Both the position numbers and the translations under genes were made by a program. Below, piece after piece: positions 40,894 to 49,239 of a stretch of DNA of 64,000 nt; the first letter of the stretch is position 1; every line of letters starts with the position of its first letter. This DNA is from Lewinella sp. W8 (GTDB lineage: Bacteria; Bacteroidota; Bacteroidia; Chitinophagales; Saprospiraceae), in contig NZ_SNAQ03000002.1 in NCBI RefSeq assembly GCF_004375085.3, positions 310,001-374,000 on the forward strand, given 5' to 3'. A model generated the notes under the pieces. That model had not been told where the DNA came from and did not search any database. It worked only from the letters and a program-made list of their open reading frames with translations.

Positions 40894-41493
40894 TTATTTT
40901 GGCTTAGCGTAGTCAATCAATTCCTCCACGTACCGAAAATCACCCTGGATTTGCGTTAGCTTAATGAAATTCTTTACTGCCGGAGCGTACAACCAGACTT
41001 CCTTTTCTTCCGCACGGTAACCTCTGGAATTAGAAATCGTCCCGGTATACTCAATCGTGTAGGCCATAAAGGTTCCCGCGCCCACCGTTTCTTCTCGGTA
41101 CGAAAGTACTTTGGCGGTTTGACTTTGGTTCCCGGTGGTTCCATCCTGACTCGTCCAATTGTTTTCGTATTTCCATTGCTTACCCACTTCGAGCGGCCAG
41201 TCGTACTTCGGGGTTTCGCTGTCCTCCGGGGTAACAATTTGGGCCACGGGGGTGGTATCCCTGCCGTTACCGCTAACCATACTTAAAGCCCCGTCAAGCC
41301 GGATGACTTCACTCGTATCCGTTCCGTCCGAACGCACTTCTCCTGCGGTGGTTACGCCCTGATATTTCCAGACCCATTTTTCGCCCACCGCATAATCAGC
41401 TAAGGTAGGTTGCGGGGTAATACTGGATTCATTGTTGGCAGTACAGCCACTAAGCATGGCCAAAGCAGCCAGGATAAAAAACGTATTTCTCAT
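40894..41493 (-). CDS. Lipoprotein of unknown function, 199 aa
   Basis: ATG at 41493 (MRNTFFILAALAMLSGCTANN) gives a clean lipobox LSGC; the in-frame ATG at 41562 adds 23 residues that overlap the upstream gene's end region and is rejected. The mature protein is beta-rich with Trp-Tyr pairs (KWVWKYQGV, KQWKYENNW, EKEVWLYAPAVKNFIKLTQIQGDFRYVEEL), a pattern of lipid-anchored barrel or lipocalin-like domains that measure or bind hydrophobic ligands, but no family is assigned. It follows the sigma-factor pair in the same direction (85 bp gap), so it may belong to that regulon. Confidence 0.7.
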   Translation of the reverse strand: MRNTFFILAALAMLSGCTANNESSITPQPTLADYAVGEKWVWKYQGVTTAGEVRSDGTDTSEVIRLDGALSMVSGNGRDTTPVAQIVTPEDSETPKYDWPLEVGKQWKYENNWTSQDGTTGNQSQTAKVLSYREETVGAGTFMAYTIEYTGTISNSRGYRAEEKEVWLYAPAVKNFIKLTQIQGDFRYVEELIDYAKPK

Positions 41494-41577
41494 CGTTAAT
41501 TTTTTAGTTTGAAACGAACTAAGCGGATTAAAAAAATTGGCAAAGGTTGCTAAATTCCTCATCGCTTACCGTTGATT

Positions 41578-42222
41578 TTATTGTTCGAATTCCTTTATCT
41601 GCTCCAGTATGGCTGCCGATTTGGTAATTGGCTCCCATTCACTCCCCGACAGAAAGAAATCCCTAACCTTTGACGCTCCCTGATGGTCACTTAGCTGCCG
41701 GAACAGCCAGAAAGAAATAAAGGTGAGCACAAGGAACGCCAGTAAGTTGACGCCGCCGTAGACATATGGACTGGCCTTCAGCGCTTCGATGCTTATCCAG
41801 CATACCGACCAAAAGGGCAGCTGAAAGACGGAGAAGTTCAGGGCGTTGAAACTCGAAATCCTCAGTTTCGATAATTGCTTCTGTGTAAAGAGCACATCCT
41901 CACTGTTTCGGATTTCACTAATCAAGTGCAACTGATAGAAATAATTCCCGAGCACTACTGCCATAATCAGGGATATCGCACCAAAACCAATGGCCACGAA
42001 GTAGGCCTCGGAAAACGCCGCGACTACCGTAATGCTGAACAATAGCATTGTATAGGGCACGCCAATCAGCACCCCCGTCCATTTCGGACGGTTGAGTTTA
42101 CTGATTTGTCTATCCAGCTTCTGCCGCGAAAGATTTAAAGCAATCTCCTTATTTATGGTGAGGACACTTTGCATCTTCTGGTCGTAGGACCGCCAAATGT
42201 TTTGCAATTCCATGCTATCCAT
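41578..42222 (-). CDS. Membrane partner protein of the ECF sigma factor
   Basis: A 214-residue protein with a cytoplasmic N-terminal helical region (about 1-45; ELQNIWRSYDQKMQSVLTINKEIALN), two TM pairs (about 48-68, 73-95 and 128-145, 153-172) and a C-terminal cytoplasmic tail. It starts 5 bp after the sigma-factor gene. This arrangement, sigma-70 gene plus a small multi-TM protein with an N-terminal helical domain, is frequent in Bacteroidota, and such partners are considered anti-sigma candidates. It lacks the classical zinc anti-sigma motif, so the role is inferred from position. Confidence 0.75.
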   Translation of the reverse strand: MDSMELQNIWRSYDQKMQSVLTINKEIALNLSRQKLDRQISKLNRPKWTGVLIGVPYTMLLFSITVVAAFSEAYFVAIGFGAISLIMAVVLGNYFYQLHLISEIRNSEDVLFTQKQLSKLRISSFNALNFSVFQLPFWSVCWISIEALKASPYVYGGVNLLAFLVLTFISFWLFRQLSDHQGASKVRDFFLSGSEWEPITKSAAILEQIKEFEQ

Positions 42223-42227
42223 TCTCT

Positions 42228-42728
42228 TTACTTTTTGTGATTTTGAAACTTGAGTTTAAGCTTCTTCCTGATTCTGGAAATTTTGGTGGTTACGTTGGTT
42301 TGGGTGGTGGCCATAATGTCCGCAATCTCCTGGCTGCTCAGTCCTTCGAGATGCAGGAGGATTAAAGCCTTATCAATTTCTCGGAGTTCCCGGATGAATT
42401 TTCTTAGCAAGACAAAATTTTCGTCATCGGGAGATTCGTCATCCGCGTTTGGCACTTCAATTATTTGGCCAAGGCCTACCGTTCTCGCCCTACGTGTGCT
42501 GTTCTTCCGATAAAAAGAAATTGACGTATTCAAGGCGATCCGATAAATCCAGGTCGACCACTTATACTCTTCGCGATAATTGTCGATTGACCGCCATATC
42601 TGCAGAGTGATTTCCTGAATTAAATCATCCCGGTCGGATGCATCATTACAGTAGGTGTTAGCAACCTTGTAGATGATGCCCTTGTGACCGTCAAGAACCG
42701 ATAAGAATATTCTTTCTTTTTCGTCCAA
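42228..42728 (-). CDS. ECF RNA polymerase sigma factor
   Basis: A 166-residue extracytoplasmic-function sigma factor. Region 2 is at about 18-85 (IIYKVANTYCNDASDRDDLIQEITLQIWRSIDNYREEYKWSTWIYRIALN, with the DDLIQEI -10 recognition core). A short acidic linker (NADDESPDDEN) follows, then region 4 at about 108-160 (LREIDKALILLHLEGLSSQEIADIMATTQTNVTTKISRIRKKLK), an intact HTH. It directs polymerase to stress or envelope promoters. The gene downstream is its likely membrane partner and the lipoprotein gene after that a possible target. Confidence 0.93.
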   Translation of the reverse strand: MDEKERIFLSVLDGHKGIIYKVANTYCNDASDRDDLIQEITLQIWRSIDNYREEYKWSTWIYRIALNTSISFYRKNSTRRARTVGLGQIIEVPNADDESPDDENFVLLRKFIRELREIDKALILLHLEGLSSQEIADIMATTQTNVTTKISRIRKKLKLKFQNHKK

Positions 42729-42940
42729 ACTGGATGCTGTTTAGTCCATTATTCGGCCCAACGATAGATTTGTCACACTTCTCCCCCTTTTTCTTCCCGC
42801 TACCGGGATGGGCGACGCCTTCCGTGACCTTTCGCTGTAAGCACAAATTACTGCATCGAGCACCACCAGTGCATCCCACGCCGCACGAACCTGCGGCCCA
42901 AGTGCTTCAACCACCCCCTGACCAGACTTACCCTAAAACT

Positions 42941-43759
42941 CTACTCCTCCTCCCTAAACACCTCCCGCATCCGCTGAATGTTCCGCTCGGGGATGGCCTC
43001 CACGTCGGGGTAGTGCTCAATGGCGCGGGCTACGCCCGCGACGCGGAGGAGTTGCACCACCGGATAGGGAGCCCGGTTCGTGCGGTTGGCCGCATCCTTG
43101 AAGGAAAGGTCCGCAAACTGGTACTGGGGATGAAAATGGGCCAGCTGCACCAGCTGATCGGCCCCGGTCTCGGCCAGCACGTCTTCGAGGGTGGCGACAA
43201 AATCCAGAAAGGTGGGAAAATCCCGGAGGGTGCGGGAGAAGACCAAGAGCGTAGTTTCGGGCGCTGCGGGCCGCGATACATCGGATGACCCTTCGCTGCG
43301 CCCCGGAGACATCCGATGAACGCTACTTTCGTCTTCCTTCTTTTTTCTTCCTTCTTCTTCCTTAACCTCCGTTTCCCTAAATCCTGAATCCTGAGTCCTC
43401 AATCCTTCCTCTCCTCCCCCGCTCGGCCGACCAGTCAGCTCGTGCCTCGCGCCTGGGCGGACGAGCTCTCCTCCCTCTTCTTCCTTCTTCTTCTCTACTT
43501 CTTCCTTCTTCCCTCTTCCTTCTTCTCCCTCCGTTTCCCTAAATCCTAAATCCTCAATCCTAAATCCTAACCCTGGCTCCTGAGCCAGGAAACTTTGCAC
43601 CTGCGTCATCGCCATCTCAAAAGCCGTCGGAATGTCCGGTGCATCGATTTCCAGAAAGGCGACCTGACCGTTGCGTAAGGGATGGGCGGCGAAGGGACAG
43701 AGGCCGAAGCCGACCACCACGGTGTGCACCCAGTCCGTGACCGCCGCAGTGGGACTCAT
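42941..43759 (-). CDS. DUF1415 protein with ~100-residue repeat-derived insertion
   Basis: Family DUF1415 is of unknown function. The N-terminal part (about 8-62; VVVGFGLCPFAAHPLRNGQVAF) and C-terminal part (about 166-272; LLVFSRTLRDFPTFLDFVATLEDVL...HFHPQYQFADLSFKDAANRTNRAPYPVVQLLRVAGVARAIEHYPDVEAIPERNIQRMR) are intact and continuous in frame. Between them about 100 residues (about 64-165) consist of Glu/Lys/Gly-rich text with a repeated GFRETE...EEEGRKKKE motif. This insert is encoded by the dispersed intergenic mosaic repeat, including the 40-nt palindrome. Total length is 272 residues against about 170-190 for normal members. It overlaps the rluD gene by 4 bp (ATGA). Whether the protein still works is unknown; the insert sits in what is probably a surface loop. 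Confidence 0.85.
   Translation of the reverse strand: MSPTAAVTDWVHTVVVGFGLCPFAAHPLRNGQVAFLEIDAPDIPTAFEMAMTQVQSFLAQEPGLGFRIEDLGFRETEGEEGRGKKEEVEKKKEEEGGELVRPGARHELTGRPSGGGEEGLRTQDSGFRETEVKEEEGRKKKEDESSVHRMSPGRSEGSSDVSRPAAPETTLLVFSRTLRDFPTFLDFVATLEDVLAETGADQLVQLAHFHPQYQFADLSFKDAANRTNRAPYPVVQLLRVAGVARAIEHYPDVEAIPERNIQRMREVFREEE
43262..43570 (-). repeat. Mosaic repeat inserted in frame in the DUF1415 gene
   Basis: On the plus strand it shows the CATCGGATG...CATCCGATG 40-nt palindrome (43279-43318), pyrimidine-rich CTTCCTTCTT runs and two TCCCTAAATCCT...-type stretches (about 43374-43405 and 43533-43565). These are the modules of the 28.7 and 50.1 kb intergenic repeats, here kept free of stops in the gene's frame. 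Confidence 0.85.
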
Positions 43760-44811
43760 GATAACTGGTCGTTCTGCCGGCGGGGGCCCACGTAGGCGCG
43801 CCAGCGATCCAGGCAGGCGGTCATGTCTTCGGGCAGCTCACTGTCGAAGGCCATGCGTTTGCCCGTCTTGGGGTGGGTGAAGGCCAGACTCTTGGCGTGC
43901 AGGGCCTGCCGCGGACAGAGCTCGAAACAGCGCTCGGCGAAGGTCTTGTACTTGCTGTAGATGGTGCCCTTCACGATCCGGTCGCCACCGTACCGACTGT
44001 CGTTGAACAGCGGGTGCCCCATCCACTTGAAGTGGACGCGGATCTGGTGGGTGCGGCCCGTTTCCAGCTTCAGCTCCACGAGGCTGACGTAGTAGAGGGG
44101 CTCCAGCGTCCGGTAGTGGGTGATGGCGTGTTTGTGGTGCTCCTCGGGCTCCTCGTAGACCCGGTAATTCTGCCGGTTCTTCACGTCCCGCCCCAGGTGG
44201 GCGTTGATGGTGCCGGTGGGTTCCTCCGGCTCGCCCCAGCAGATAGCCTGGTAGGTGCGGTCGATGGAGTGATCGAAGAATTGGCGCGCCAGGTGCGTCA
44301 TGGCGAAGTCCGTCTTGGCGATCACCAGCAGGCCGGAGGTGTCCTTGTCGATGCGGTGTACGAGGCCGACGCGGTCGTTGTCGTTGCCCGGCAGCACGGG
44401 CAGGTCCTCCTTCTGCAAGTAGCCGGCCAGGGCGTTCACCAGGGTGCCGGTCCGGTGCCCCACGCCCGGATGGACGACCATGCCGGGGGGCTTGTAGACG
44501 ACCATGACGTCGTCGTCTTCGTAGCGGATGTCCAACGGGATGTCTTCCGGGATCAGGCTCGGCTCCCCCTCGGCGCGGTAGCGCGGCGTAACGACCGTGA
44601 TCAGCTGCCCGGGCATGAGCTTGTGGTTGGGGCGCACGGAGCGGCCGTCCACGCGAATGGAGCCCGCCTTGATGCCGTTCTGCACCCGGCTGCGGCTGAC
44701 GCCCGCCAGCTTATCGGCCAGAAACTTGTCGATCCGGACGGGCTTCTGCTTGGGGTCCACCAGAATCTGGCGGGAATCAAAAAGTTCGTCTTGTTCCTCC
44801 TCTTCGGACAT
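43756..44811 (-). CDS. rluD: RluD-family 23S rRNA pseudouridine synthase
   Basis: Converts uridines of 23S rRNA helix 69 to pseudouridine (inferred from family). ATG at 44811 (MSEEEEQDELFDSRQ) is chosen; the longer frame from 44994 adds 61 residues that extend into the upstream promoter region. The 351-residue protein has an S4 RNA-binding domain (about 24-72; RIDKFLADKLAGVSRSRVQNGIKAGSIRVDG) and the RluA catalytic domain with Asp155 in HRIDKDTSGLLVIAKT and late motifs ETGRTHQIRVHF and HAKSLAFTHPKTG. All standard. It is the upstream member of a two-gene unit with DUF1415. Confidence 0.93.
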   Translation of the reverse strand: MSEEEEQDELFDSRQILVDPKQKPVRIDKFLADKLAGVSRSRVQNGIKAGSIRVDGRSVRPNHKLMPGQLITVVTPRYRAEGEPSLIPEDIPLDIRYEDDDVMVVYKPPGMVVHPGVGHRTGTLVNALAGYLQKEDLPVLPGNDNDRVGLVHRIDKDTSGLLVIAKTDFAMTHLARQFFDHSIDRTYQAICWGEPEEPTGTINAHLGRDVKNRQNYRVYEEPEEHHKHAITHYRTLEPLYYVSLVELKLETGRTHQIRVHFKWMGHPLFNDSRYGGDRIVKGTIYSKYKTFAERCFELCPRQALHAKSLAFTHPKTGKRMAFDSELPEDMTACLDRWRAYVGPRRQNDQLS

Positions 44812-45111
44812 GTTGGGATAAATAAGGCTGCAAAGTAGATAATTTATTTGCGTCCGAAAGGTTGAATCATGCCTCCGAGCCTCCGCATCGTTTGGGCGCG
44901 ACGTCTTTAGGTTGGGGGCAACAAGTGCAGGTGCCAAGAGTCTCCTCCAAAGCCAGATTATCCGGTTGCTCCCCGGCGGGAAGCGGTCGTTCACCCGGGA
45001 CCGCTGCTCACGCCCCGTTGATCACCAACCCAAATTCGTCGTTCACCGATTTTAGTGGTTTGCTAGCCGCCGAAACCGGTTCTTTGCCCCATCGTTTTAA
45101 AGTGCAACCCC
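44812..45111. other. Divergent intergenic region, 300 bp
   Basis: Lies between rluD (minus) and the TonB receptor gene (plus). It holds a degenerate copy of the GGCACCTGC repeat on the minus strand (44937-44945). A weak promoter-like pair (TTTG at 45059-45062, TTCTTTG at 45080-45086) precedes the receptor gene. Nothing else stands out. Confidence 0.4.
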
Positions 45112-47490
45112 ATGAAATCACTGGTCCTTACGTTCTTTACGCTTATTCTCGTAATCCCCGCTGGCCTCTTCGGCCAGGCCACCGACATCACCCTCACCGG
45201 CCAGGTCGTGGACCCCGCTTCGGGCACGCCCGTGGAGTTCGCCACCGTCATGGTCGGCGACCGGAACAATCGCCAGGCCATCACCGGCACCACCACGGAC
45301 GCTGACGGACGCTTTACCGTGGCCACCGACCGCCAAAATATCTTCCTCGAAATCTCCTTCATCGGCTACGACAAACTCACCATCGAAGAGATCCCCGCCG
45401 GGCAGAAGGTGGTGGACCTCGGGACGCTCTCCCTGGCCAGCCAGTCGGCCATGCTCGACGAAGTGACCGTCCGGGCCGAAAAGTCCTCCACCGAGTTCAA
45501 GCTCGACCGCCGGGTCTTCAACGTCGGTAAGGACCTGAGCAGCACCGGCGCCAGTGCCCTGGAGGTGCTCAATAACGTCCCCTCCGTGAACGTCAGCATC
45601 GAGGGCGACATCAGCCTGCGCGGCAGCACGGGCGTGCAGGTACTGATCAACGGCAAACCCTCCGTCATCGCCAGCGAGCAGGGCAACGCCCTGGGTACCC
45701 TGACGGCCGACATGATCGAGTCCGTGGAAGTCATCACCAACCCCTCTGCCAAGTACGACGCCGAGGGCACCTCGGGCATCATCAACATCGTCCTGAAGAA
45801 GGAAGAGCGCAAGGGCATGAACGGCTCCATGACGCTGAACGTCGGTGCCCCCCACAACCACAGCCTCGGCCTCAGCCTGAACCGCCGCACGGAAAAGTTC
45901 AATCTCTTCAGTCAGCTCGGTGCCGGCTACCGGGAACTGCCCAACGACACCCGCTCCATCAACCGCGACCTCACCACCGGTAACGTTCTCTTCTCCGAAG
46001 GGGAGGAATTCCGTAACGAGCAATTCTACAACTTCGTGCTGGGCACGGACTACTACATCGACGAACGTAACGTCATCACCCTTTCGGGCAACTTTGCCTA
46101 CGAGGTGGAAGACCAGCCGTCCAGCACCGAGTTCCGCCTGGAAGACGTCAATGGCGACGAGATTTCCCGCTGGGCCCGCTCGGAAACCACCGAAGCCACC
46201 AATCCCAAATGGCAGTACGAGCTGAACTACAAGCGGGACTTCAAGGACGACAAGGACCACGATCTCGTTTTCAGCATCCTCGGCCGCTACTTCGGTAAGG
46301 ATCAGACCTCGGCCTTCCTGAACACCACCATCGAAGGACAGGACCGCGACGGCGAGCAACAGACCCGCACCGACTTCCTCGAAGCCGAAAACACCTTCAA
46401 GCTGGACTACACCCGCCCCTTCGACGACAAGTGGACGCTGGAAACCGGAGCGCAGTACGTCATCAAGGACGTCAGTAATGACTTCGCCGTCCGGAATCTC
46501 GAAAACGGCGTTTTCGTAGACAACCCCGACCTGACCAACGTCTTCAACTGGAACCAGAACGTGCTGGCCCTCTACGGTACGGGAGCCTACGAATTCGGTA
46601 AGTGGGGCCTCAAGCTCGGTATGCGGGTAGAGAATACCGACCTGCGTACCCTCCTCGAAACCACCGGGGAAAGCAACAACCAGAATTTCACCGACCTCTT
46701 CCCCAGCGCCCACAGCAGCTACAAGATCAACGAGGGTTTCTCGGTGCAGGCGGGCTACTCCCGGCGGATCTTCCGTCCCCGCCTCTGGGACCTGAACCCC
46801 TTCTTCAACATCCGTAACGATTTCAACATCCGCGTCGGCAACCCGGACCTCCAGCCCGAGTACACCGACAGCTACGAACTCACCAGCATCTTCATCTTCG
46901 GGGAAGCCTCCCTGAACGCCGGTGTCTATCACCGCTACACCACCGACGTAGTGGAGCGGGTTTCTTCCTTCGCCAACAACGTCAATACGGTGATGCCCAT
47001 GAACATCGGCACCAATGCCTCGACGGGACTGGAAGTGAACGGCAAGTACAGCCCGGGCAAGAAGGTCTCCTTCATGGGCGATTTCAACTTCAACTTCTTT
47101 CAGCGGGTCGGGGAGCTCGAAGGGCAGTCCTTCGATTTTTCGGCCGACCAGTGGTCGGGCCGCATCACGGCCAAGATGAAGCTACCCGCCGATCTGGAGG
47201 TTGAGGTGACCGGGCAGTACCAGTCCGCCTTCCAGACGGTACAGAGCACCGTGTCCGATCAGCTCTTCGCCGATATGGGGGTCCGCAAGAAGCTGCTGAA
47301 GGGACGGGGCGCCCTCAACCTGAGTGTCCGCGACGTCTTCGTTTCCCGCATTCAGGAGAGCCAGATTATCCAGGAGGACTTCACCATCTACAACCGCCGC
47401 TTCCGCGGACGCTTCATCACCCTCGGCTTCAGCTTCGGCTTCGGCAAGGGGGAAGCGATGGAATTCTCGGCCCAGAAACGGCACTTCTAG
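45112..47490 (+). CDS. TonB-dependent outer-membrane receptor
   Basis: A 792-residue outer-membrane transporter gated by TonB. Signal peptide (about 1-22, ending PAGLFGQ), an N-terminal CarboxypepD_reg-like domain (about 25-110; ITLTGQVVDPASGTPVEFATVMV), plug domain (about 115-215; LDEVTVRAEKSSTEFKLDRRVFNVGKDLSSTGASALEVLNNVPSVNV...GVQVLINGKPS...EVITNPSAKYDAEGTSGIINIVLKK), then an outer_membrane_beta barrel (CirA/FecA-unlike, of the family-3 barrel type) to the end. It has no SusD partner, so it is not a classic glycan system; ligand unknown. Transcribed alone; a convergent hairpin follows. Confidence 0.93.
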   Translation: MKSLVLTFFTLILVIPAGLFGQATDITLTGQVVDPASGTPVEFATVMVGDRNNRQAITGTTTDADGRFTVATDRQNIFLEISFIGYDKLTIEEIPAGQKVVDLGTLSLASQSAMLDEVTVRAEKSSTEFKLDRRVFNVGKDLSSTGASALEVLNNVPSVNVSIEGDISLRGSTGVQVLINGKPSVIASEQGNALGTLTADMIESVEVITNPSAKYDAEGTSGIINIVLKKEERKGMNGSMTLNVGAPHNHSLGLSLNRRTEKFNLFSQLGAGYRELPNDTRSINRDLTTGNVLFSEGEEFRNEQFYNFVLGTDYYIDERNVITLSGNFAYEVEDQPSSTEFRLEDVNGDEISRWARSETTEATNPKWQYELNYKRDFKDDKDHDLVFSILGRYFGKDQTSAFLNTTIEGQDRDGEQQTRTDFLEAENTFKLDYTRPFDDKWTLETGAQYVIKDVSNDFAVRNLENGVFVDNPDLTNVFNWNQNVLALYGTGAYEFGKWGLKLGMRVENTDLRTLLETTGESNNQNFTDLFPSAHSSYKINEGFSVQAGYSRRIFRPRLWDLNPFFNIRNDFNIRVGNPDLQPEYTDSYELTSIFIFGEASLNAGVYHRYTTDVVERVSSFANNVNTVMPMNIGTNASTGLEVNGKYSPGKKVSFMGDFNFNFFQRVGELEGQSFDFSADQWSGRITAKMKLPADLEVEVTGQYQSAFQTVQSTVSDQLFADMGVRKKLLKGRGALNLSVRDVFVSRIQESQIIQEDFTIYNRRFRGRFITLGFSFGFGKGEAMEFSAQKRHF

Positions 47491-47491
47491 C

Positions 47492-47570
47492 GCAGCATTT
47501 GGCCGTTCTTTCCGCAATGCTTCGCAAACCTTGAAGCTGTTTTAATTGGGCCGTTGGACCAAAATGCTGC
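47492..47570. terminator. Inverted repeat between convergent genes
   Basis: GCAGCATTTGG (47492-47502) pairs with CCAAAATGCTGC (47559-47570), one bulged base, around 56 nt, just after the receptor stop codon and before the convergent D-aminoacylase gene. A T-rich segment (GTTTTAATT) lies in the loop rather than after the stem, so efficiency as an intrinsic terminator is uncertain. Confidence 0.45.
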
Positions 47571-47606
47571 TCCCGGGTCTCGGTGGGTGAGACGCAAATC
47601 ACGTAG

Positions 47607-49151
47607 CTAACGCTCACCCCGCCGAACGACCTCTCCCGCCAATTCGCCCGTAAATTCTCCTGCTTCCACCACCACCTGACCGTTCAGGACGATGTACTCC
47701 ATACCCGTACTGAGTGCGTTGGGGTCGGTAAAGGTGGCGTGGTCGCGGACCGCTTCGGGACGGAAGACCAGCAGGTCCGCAGAATACCCGTCCTTCACCT
47801 TTCCCCGACCGGGCATCCGGAAGGTTTCGGCGGTTAGTCCCGTACTGCGGCGCACCATCTGCGCCAGGGTAAGTACCTCCTTGTCCACAACAAACTCCCG
47901 CAGCTTTTTGGAGAAGGTGCCGAACTTGCGGGGATGGGCCACGGTGCCGTCCGAGCAGGTCATCACCCACTCCTGCGCCATGAAGCGCTGCAGATCTTCG
48001 GGGATCATGTTGAAGGAGGCCACGTTCGCGCCCCCGGATTGCATCACAGCAATGGCCGCCTCCACCGGCGGCAGTTGGTAGGCATCGCTAATGTCGCGCA
48101 GGGTCATTCCGTTGAGGCTATCGACCTTCGCGAAGACGATCAGCAGGGATTCAGCGCCGCCGCGGCGGCGCAGGTTCTCGGCCATGTCGGTCTTGATGCG
48201 GGGCAGCAGTTCGGGCTCGTCAAATTTCCGGGTGTAATCCTCAAAACCGGCGAAGACCCACTTCGGGAGCAGGGCCTTGCTCAGGGAAGTGCCCGAGGCG
48301 AGGTAGGGGTACTGATCGGCGGTGATCGTCAGTCCGCGGCCGCGGGCCGCCTCGATGGTGTCGATGATGGCCTGGCTTTGTCCCCACACGTCCACCCCCA
48401 GGCACTTGATGTGGGAGATGTTGGCCGGCAGGTCGGCTACTTCGGCCACCCGGATGGATTCTAGTACGGCGGCCATCAGTCCGATGTTGTAGCTGCTCTC
48501 GTCCCGGATGTGGGCGTCGTAAAGGCCGCCGTAGGCGGCGGCAACCTTGGCCAGCTCGATGACCTCTTCGGTATCCGCGAAACTCGCCGGTGCGTAATAC
48601 AGGCCGGAAGAAAAACCCAGGGCACCGGCTTCCATCCCCCGGCGGACCATCGTCCGCATTTGAGACAATTCGGCCGCCGTCGGTGCCCGCTCTTCCATCC
48701 CCATGATGCGTTTACGGATGTTGCGGTGGCCGGTCAGGATAGCGGCGTTGGTGCCGATGCCGTTTTCCTCCCAGTGTTGCAATTGGGCCGCAATGTCGTC
48801 CACGCTATTGCCGTCGCTGCCCGTCACCACCGTGGTGACCCCCTGCATCAGGTAGTTGAGATTGACCCTCTTTACGGAATCGGACAGGTCCCGCAGCGCA
48901 TGGGTGTGCGGATCAATGAACCCGGGAGTCACGTAGTAGCCCGCAGCGTCAATGACCCGGCGGGCGCGGCGTTCCGCCGCGGTCGCTTCCCCAACGAACG
49001 TGATCTCCCCGTCCCGTACCCCGACGTCCGCCCGGTAGGCTTCCAGCCCCTCCCCGTCAATGACGGTCCCCCCGACAATCAAGAGGTCCAGTCGGTCCTC
49101 CCCGCAGGTAAGGCATCCACAACAAAGCAGTAACAGCAGGTATTTTTTCAT
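47607..49151 (-). CDS. D-aminoacylase-type amidohydrolase, exported
   Basis: Probably hydrolyses N-acyl-D-amino acids (or a related dihydroorotase-like amide). The 514-residue protein starts with a short signal peptide of lipoprotein type (MKKYLLLLLCCGCLTCGED). The amidohydrolase body follows: LLIVGGTVIDGEGLEAYRADVGVRDGEI (about 23-50), metal-binding GFIDPHTHALRDL (HxH, about 76-88), GSDGNS, a YDAHIRDES strand (His, about 213-221), NISHIKCLGVDVWGQS (His), TADQYPYLASGTSLSKALLPKW and MTCSDGTVAHPRKFGTF (Asp, about 385-400). The end (GMEYIVLNGQVVVEAGEFTGELAGEVVRRGE) is typical of N-acyl-D-amino-acid deacylases. Substrate not determined. Confidence 0.9.
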   Translation of the reverse strand: MKKYLLLLLCCGCLTCGEDRLDLLIVGGTVIDGEGLEAYRADVGVRDGEITFVGEATAAERRARRVIDAAGYYVTPGFIDPHTHALRDLSDSVKRVNLNYLMQGVTTVVTGSDGNSVDDIAAQLQHWEENGIGTNAAILTGHRNIRKRIMGMEERAPTAAELSQMRTMVRRGMEAGALGFSSGLYYAPASFADTEEVIELAKVAAAYGGLYDAHIRDESSYNIGLMAAVLESIRVAEVADLPANISHIKCLGVDVWGQSQAIIDTIEAARGRGLTITADQYPYLASGTSLSKALLPKWVFAGFEDYTRKFDEPELLPRIKTDMAENLRRRGGAESLLIVFAKVDSLNGMTLRDISDAYQLPPVEAAIAVMQSGGANVASFNMIPEDLQRFMAQEWVMTCSDGTVAHPRKFGTFSKKLREFVVDKEVLTLAQMVRRSTGLTAETFRMPGRGKVKDGYSADLLVFRPEAVRDHATFTDPNALSTGMEYIVLNGQVVVEAGEFTGELAGEVVRRGER

Positions 49152-49239
49152 GGCCGGGAATTTCTCGGCCTAAGGTAAGCAGTTCGGCCTGGCTCGTTCG
49201 GGCATCACGCGGCACCTGCGGTCCCTCGCCCCGAAGATC

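Noticed and set aside
45118-46932. 604-codon minus-strand frame opposite the TonB receptor gene
   Set aside because: Antisense shadow rich in Val/Gly/Glu; the receptor on the plus strand shows full plug and barrel motifs.
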